In this document: positions 6,166-9,413 of the stretch, in pieces | How positions within the stretch are numbered: position 1 is the stretch's first letter | How the letters are laid out: every line of letters starts with the position of its first letter | Source: an uncultured delta proteobacterium | GTDB taxonomy: Bacteria > Desulfobacterota > WTBG01 > CAIYCZ01 | Direction of reading: 5' to 3' | DNA: 9,413 nucleotides | Assembly (NCBI GenBank): GCA_903924805.1 | Contig: CAIYCZ010000407.1 | Coordinates: 1 to 9,413 of the forward strand | Notes under the pieces: generated by a model | The model's database searches: none | What the model saw: the letters and a program-made list of their open reading frames with translations, nothing else | What the model was told of the DNA's origin: nothing | Position numbers and translations under genes: made by a program

Positions 6166-7686
6166 CTATTTAAATTCCTTCTTAAATTCCACAACCGCCT
6201 GCTTAAGCCCGTCAGAGACTTCAGTGGTCAGCTCTTTTGCGGTTCTCAAGGTTTCATACAGCCGGGGATATTTTTCATCGATACGTTTTAAAAAGCCCCG
6301 CTCAAAATCTTTGACCCTGGCAATCGGCACATCATCAAGAAACCCCTGGCCGGCAACATATATAATGCTCACCTGCTGTTCTGCCGGATAGGGATTATAC
6401 TGGGGCTGCTTGAGAATTTCTACCAGCCGTTCGCCACGGCTTAACTGGGCCTGGGTTGTCTTGTCCAGTTCCGAACCAAATTTGGTAAAGGCAGCAAGCT
6501 CGCGGTATTGTGCCAGGTCCAGACGGAGAGACCCCGCCACTTTTTTCATGGCTTTGTTCTGGGCATTGCCGCCGACGCGGGAAACAGAAAGTCCGGCGTT
6601 GACCGCCGGCCGTATGCCGGCATAAAACAAATCGCTTTCCAGATAGATCTGGCCGTCGGTGATGGAGATAACATTGGTGGGGATGTAGGCGGAAAAATCC
6701 CCTGCCTGGGTTTCCACAATGGGAAGCGCTGTTAAAGAGCCGCTGCCCAGTTCATTACACAGCTTCGCAGCCCGTTCCAGGAGCCGCGAGTGCAGGTTGA
6801 ATATGTCTCCGGGAAAAGCCTCCCGTCCTGGAGGACGCCGGAGGAGCAGCGAGACCTGTCTATAGGCCACCGCATGTTTCCACAGGTCATCATAGATAAC
6901 CAGGGCATGCCGTCCGCTGTCGCGGAACGCTTCGCCCATTGCGCAACCGGCATACGGGGCTATATACTGCATGGGAGCCGGGTCACTGGCACTGGCAGCC
7001 ACGATAATGGTGTAGTCCAGGGCACCATACTTTTGCAGGGTCTCCATGACGTGGACAACGGTTGATTGTTTCTGCCCGATTGCCACGTAGATACAATAAA
7101 CAGGGTTGCCTGCTTTATACTCTGATTTCTGATTTATGATGGTATCAATGCAAATGGCAGTTTTGCCGGTCTGGCGGTCACCAATAATAAGCTCCCGCTG
7201 CCCGCGGCCGATAGGGATCATTGAATCAATAGCCTTGATTCCTGTCTGGAGGGGCTCTTTTACCGGCTGCCGCTTAACGACATTTGGTGCAGGGCCTTCG
7301 ATGGGACGTCTTTTTTCGGCAAGTATCGGTCCTTTTCCATCAAGGGGCTCTCCCAGTGCATTGACCACGCGACCGAGCAGGGCATCCCCCACCGGAACCG
7401 ATATAACCTGGCCGGTACACTTGACGATATCTCCTTCTTTTACCTCGCTTGCATCGCCAAGAAGTATCGCGCCGACCGTATCCTCTTCCAGATTGAGCGC
7501 GATCCCGTAGACCCCGTGGGGAAACTCCAGGAGCTCTGATGCCTTACATTTATCCAGCCCGTAGATGCGTGCCACGCAGTCTCCCACCTGGAGGACCGTG
7601 CCCACGTTCTCCATCTTCAGCTCTTCTTTATATCCTTCAATTTCCTTGCGGATAATTGAGGTAATTTCTTCTGCCCGCAGTTCCAA
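6166..7686 (-). CDS. atpA: F1 ATP synthase alpha subunit
   Basis: Alpha alternates with beta in the F1 hexamer and holds the non-catalytic nucleotide sites and the arginine finger. I choose the TTG at 7686, giving 506 residues beginning MELRAEEITSIIRKEI, typical of the family, with AAAGGAG nine bases upstream. A TTG at 7695 is one base from that site, too close to be used. Conserved parts, in numbering from the chosen start, are the P-loop GDRQTGKT (169-176), Walker B ALVIYDD, 'VAYRQVSLLLRRPPGREAF', 'LTALPIVETQAGD.SAYIPT' and the arginine finger in SVSRVGG (R370, R373 in the longer numbering, as in E. coli). Oddly, the residue after YDDL is Trp (DDLWKHA) where Ser or Thr is usual. The gene is preceded by a terminator-like hairpin (7713-7743). 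Confidence 0.97.
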   Translation of the reverse strand: MELRAEEITSIIRKEIEGYKEELKMENVGTVLQVGDCVARIYGLDKCKASELLEFPHGVYGIALNLEEDTVGAILLGDASEVKEGDIVKCTGQVISVPVGDALLGRVVNALGEPLDGKGPILAEKRRPIEGPAPNVVKRQPVKEPLQTGIKAIDSMIPIGRGQRELIIGDRQTGKTAICIDTIINQKSEYKAGNPVYCIYVAIGQKQSTVVHVMETLQKYGALDYTIIVAASASDPAPMQYIAPYAGCAMGEAFRDSGRHALVIYDDLWKHAVAYRQVSLLLRRPPGREAFPGDIFNLHSRLLERAAKLCNELGSGSLTALPIVETQAGDFSAYIPTNVISITDGQIYLESDLFYAGIRPAVNAGLSVSRVGGNAQNKAMKKVAGSLRLDLAQYRELAAFTKFGSELDKTTQAQLSRGERLVEILKQPQYNPYPAEQQVSIIYVAGQGFLDDVPIARVKDFERGFLKRIDEKYPRLYETLRTAKELTTEVSDGLKQAVVEFKKEFK

Positions 7687-7712
7687 AACGATCAACTCCT
7701 TTACAAATAGAT

Positions 7713-7743
7713 AAAATTATTACCGGCGAATGCCGGGTAATAA
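7713..7743 (-). terminator. Terminator-like hairpin between atpH and atpA (attenuator or mRNA processing signal)
   Basis: On the minus strand TTATTAC-C-CGGC pairs with GCCGGTAATAA across an ATTC tetraloop: 11 base pairs with one bulged C, followed directly by TTTTATC. It starts 7 bases after the atpH stop and ends 17 bases before the AAAGGAG of atpA. The tail has only four T, so a partial terminator, or a structure protecting the 5' end of a processed F1 message, is more likely than full termination inside an essential operon. Confidence 0.6.
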
Positions 7744-7750
7744 AAGTTGA

Positions 7751-8299
7751 TTAGCTTAGGGTAGCCTCTAACAGGTATTTCTGGAGGCTGGCAAGCCTTC
7801 CCTGGATGCTGCCATCCAGAACATCATTACCGATAAAGACCTGAAGCCCGCCAAGTATCGTTTTATCCACCTCCAGTTGAAACTCAACCCTGCGATCCAA
7901 TTTCTTCTCAAGGGCTGCCTTTAAGGTTTTCATCTGTCGTTCAGGCAGATCAAAAGCACTGCGCACCTGCGCTTTTACCATCCCCCGGAGTTTGTCCGCT
8001 TGCATGGTATACTCTTCAAGCACAACGGTGAGGATCTGTTCGCGCTTTTTTTCGATGAGAAAATCTAAAAAGTTTTTAACCGCCGGAGAAACCCGGTTGC
8101 CAAAAATATCATCGATCACCTTTTTTTTCCGCAGCCGGGAGATCTTGGGATGCAGTAAAAGATTCATGAGGTCCGCATTATCCCTGAGCAGGCGGTCAAC
8201 ATCTTGAAGTTCCCGCTCCACCTCCTCGATCCTGCCCTGCTCAGCCGCTACATCCAGAAGGGCTTTAATGTAGCGATTGCTTATCCTTCTGTGGATCAA
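7751..8299 (-). CDS. atpH: F1 ATP synthase delta subunit (stator)
   Basis: Delta sits on top of F1 and ties it to the peripheral b stalk. The 182-residue product has the family's N-terminal helical bundle (about 1-105; 'ISNRYIKALLDVAAEQG', 'LLLHPKISRLRKKKVIDDIF', 'NFLDFLIEKKREQIL') and the C-terminal segment 'ILGGLQVFIGNDVLDGSIQG' with RLASL (about 148-172). The start is TTG at 8299, supported by GGGGGAGG six bases upstream. It overlaps the atpF stop in the sequence TTGA (four bases), so delta is translationally coupled to b. A hairpin follows its stop codon. Delta sequences diverge quickly, but position and motifs make the assignment firm. Confidence 0.95.
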   Translation of the reverse strand: MIHRRISNRYIKALLDVAAEQGRIEEVERELQDVDRLLRDNADLMNLLLHPKISRLRKKKVIDDIFGNRVSPAVKNFLDFLIEKKREQILTVVLEEYTMQADKLRGMVKAQVRSAFDLPERQMKTLKAALEKKLDRRVEFQLEVDKTILGGLQVFIGNDVLDGSIQGRLASLQKYLLEATLS

Positions 8300-8802
8300 G
8301 AATGTCCTCCCCCTATTTCTCCGATAATCTCATCGGCGAGCTTTTCAGCAGTTGGCCGGTCGAGAGTTTTTTCAATCATTCTGGAGGTGAGCAGTATGGA
8401 AAGCTTCACCACTTCTGCGCGAATCTCGGCAATGGCTTTTTTCTTTTCCTGCTCAAGCTCAGCAAGCCTCTTTTCCCGTAACTGCTCGGCTTCCCGGCGG
8501 GTCTTTTCGAGTATTTCCTGCCCGGCCTGTGTTGCCTTTTTGGTTGCTTCCTGAATTACTGAATCAGCCTTTTCCTGGATTTCCTGAAGCTGTTTCTCAT
8601 ACTGGGCCTTGAGCTGCCGCACGTCTTCCCGGGTTTTTTCATTCTGCTCATAGGCTCTTTTGATCTCATCCCCGCGTTCCTTGATCATGCCGGTGATGCG
8701 GCCAAAAAGATATTTTTTCAATATCCAGAAGAGTATCAGAAAACCAACAATCTGGACAATCAGGGGCTTAAATTTCAGTCCAAGCGCTGCGAGTGCATCC
8801 AT
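8296..8802 (-). CDS. atpF: Fo ATP synthase b subunit (peripheral stalk)
   Basis: Subunit b anchors the stator in the membrane and reaches up to delta and alpha. The 168-residue product has a single N-terminal membrane helix (about 13-30, PLIVQIVGFLILFWILKKYL), then a long, highly charged alpha-helical coil (about 40-148) rich in Lys, Glu, Gln and Ala, with the conserved 'AIAEIRAEVVKLSILLTSRM' near the C-terminus. Length is normal for b. Only one b gene is present in this operon, with no adjacent b' copy, so a b2 homodimer is expected. It lies 25 bases after atpE; the ATG at 8802 has only a weak AAAGAAA upstream. Confidence 0.96.
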   Translation of the reverse strand: MDALAALGLKFKPLIVQIVGFLILFWILKKYLFGRITGMIKERGDEIKRAYEQNEKTREDVRQLKAQYEKQLQEIQEKADSVIQEATKKATQAGQEILEKTRREAEQLREKRLAELEQEKKKAIAEIRAEVVKLSILLTSRMIEKTLDRPTAEKLADEIIGEIGGGHS

Positions 8803-8827
8803 AGGAAGTTTCTTTATTCAAAAATAT

Positions 8828-9103
8828 TCAACCGCCAATTTTCTTAAGCACATCGACAATCTCTGCTGCATTGGGTAATTTACCCAGCAGGAGAATACCG
8901 ATCACCAGACTGTAAATGGTAAGTGCCTCGATCAGGGCCGCACCAATAATAAGGGTGGTGCGCAGCTCGCCTGATGATTCAGGCTGTCGGGCAGTACCTT
9001 CAAGAGCTGAGGAAGTTGCTTTACCTAACCCAGCTCCACCTCCGAGGGCTGCTAAACCAACAGCTAACCCGATAGATAAACCAATGAGTCCTAAATACCA
9101 CAT
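8828..9103 (-). CDS. atpE: Fo ATP synthase c subunit (rotor ring)
   Basis: Subunit c is a hairpin of two membrane helices; its oligomeric ring carries ions through Fo. The 91-residue product has helix 1 (about 4-30) with the GxGxGxG packing motif GGGAGLG (21-27), the polar loop ARQPE (38-42) that contacts gamma and epsilon, and helix 2 (about 50-74) with the ion-binding Glu59 in AALIEALTIY. The Na+-ring ligands are absent: the helix-1 Gln position is Leu26 and the Ser-Thr after the Glu are Ala-Leu, so H+ coupling is predicted. The tail after helix 2 (KLPNAAEIVDVLKKIGG, 75-91) is longer than in many c subunits. The ATG at 9103 has a strong AAAGGAGG eight bases upstream, fitting the high expression needed for multiple copies. 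Confidence 0.97.
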   Translation of the reverse strand: MWYLGLIGLSIGLAVGLAALGGGAGLGKATSSALEGTARQPESSGELRTTLIIGAALIEALTIYSLVIGILLLGKLPNAAEIVDVLKKIGG

Positions 9104-9111
9104 TACACTGT

Positions 9112-9222
9112 CCTCCTTTGTTAGTTGTTTATCCCAAAACAGTAATTTAATGTATAGGTACAGAGCGCCTAAGGGGTAGTTCCGTTAGCGGCTCACGCAG
9201 GCACCGGGTACCTACCACCCTT
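9112..9222 (-). promoter_or_regulatory. Structured leader between atpB and atpE with strong Shine-Dalgarno
   Basis: The atpB-atpE gap is 140 bases, long for this operon. On the minus strand AAGG-GT-GGTAG (9212-9222) can pair with CTACCCCTT (9171-9179) over nine pairs with a two-base bulge, enclosing smaller hairpins such as GGTAC-CCG-GTGCC (9200-9212, an alternative to part of the outer stem). Downstream is an unstructured A/T-rich stretch (9113-9157) ending in AAAGGAGG. This resembles the translational enhancer region before E. coli atpE, where c must be made in excess. The structures were found by eye and no folding energy was computed. Confidence 0.4.
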
Positions 9223-9243
9223 ACCGTGCTGTTATGTGCATTG

Positions 9244-9413
9244 CTAATGCCCGTGTTCCTCACCCTCCAATGCGCCGATTGCCGAACCGATATAAATAGA
9301 CGAGAGCAGGGTAAAAACAACCGCCTGCACGGTGCTGAAGAGAAGAGCCAGAATCATCATGACCACCTGAAAGGGGATGGGGATGATGCCCAGGATCAAG
9401 GGACTCAGCACTA
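9244..9413 (-). CDS. atpB: Fo ATP synthase a subunit, C-terminal part (partial)
   Basis: The last 55 codons before a TAG stop at 9244-9246 are in the window; the frame is open to the right edge. The sequence contains the hydrophobic 'LILGIIPIPFQVVMMILALL' and continues FSTVQAVVFTLLSSIYIGSA, ending GALEGEEHGH. This corresponds to the last membrane helices of subunit a; the Gln in TVQAVVF matches the conserved Gln of the final helix (E. coli 'TLQAFIF'), and the short acidic/histidine tail resembles the usual 'EEH' ending. The essential helix Arg lies outside the window. Subunit a forms the ion half-channels against the c-ring. Its position upstream of atpE is canonical. Confidence 0.92.
   Translation of the reverse strand, partial: VLSPLILGIIPIPFQVVMMILALLFSTVQAVVFTLLSSIYIGSAIGALEGEEHGH

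Noticed and set aside
9231..9251. Small open frame just after atpB (ATG CAC ATA ACA ...)
   Set aside because: Only six codons before a stop and no ribosome binding site.
1..9413. CRISPR array, tRNA, rRNA, insertion sequence or phage genes
   Set aside because: No regularly spaced identical repeats with unique spacers, no cloverleaf or rRNA signatures, and no transposase or phage-like reading frames were seen.

Overview
This window carries most of a bacterial F-type ATP synthase operon, a glycogen branching enzyme gene, a HigBA toxin-antitoxin module and the start of one further gene. All of them lie on the minus strand, so transcription runs from right to left. The organism is a bacterium: gene order is the classical atpB-E-F-H-A-G-D-C, Shine-Dalgarno sites are purine rich, and TTG and GTG starts occur. 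The intergenic DNA holds degenerate heptamer tandem repeats and a dispersed repeat around CTGCGTTCATCTG. I associate such repeats with repeat-rich genomes of slow-growing or uncultured bacteria, but the sequence alone does not fix a phylum.

Layout from right to left (5' to 3' of the coding strand): the last 55 codons of atpB (subunit a, cut by the window edge); a 140-base structured gap; atpE (c); atpF (b); atpH (delta, overlapping atpF by 4 bases); a strong hairpin; atpA (alpha); atpG (gamma); atpD (beta); atpC (epsilon, overlapping atpD by one base); and a good rho-independent terminator at 3332-3373. Next come glgB (1,4-alpha-glucan branching enzyme), the higB toxin and higA antitoxin genes with a well-formed promoter and candidate operator, a repeat-bearing stretch, and the first 21 codons of a gene that leaves the window on the left. 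That gene may encode an AAA-type ATPase.

The eight atp genes together give the complete F1 sector (alpha, beta, gamma, delta, epsilon) and the Fo sector (a, b, c). The c subunit has the ion-binding glutamate but lacks the extra ligands of Na+-dependent c-rings, so the enzyme is predicted to be proton coupled. Epsilon keeps the ATP-binding IDxxRA motif. GlgB has all catalytic residues and points to glycogen storage; its placement just after the atp terminator looks like a neighbour relation rather than co-transcription.

No wholly new system is evident. The points most worth checking are the terminator-like hairpin between atpH and atpA, the structured atpB-atpE gap, TTG starts for alpha, beta and delta, the higBA promoter with an operator in its spacer and a possibly leaderless toxin mRNA, the repeats on both sides of higBA, and a tryptophan in the normally conserved Walker B region of alpha.
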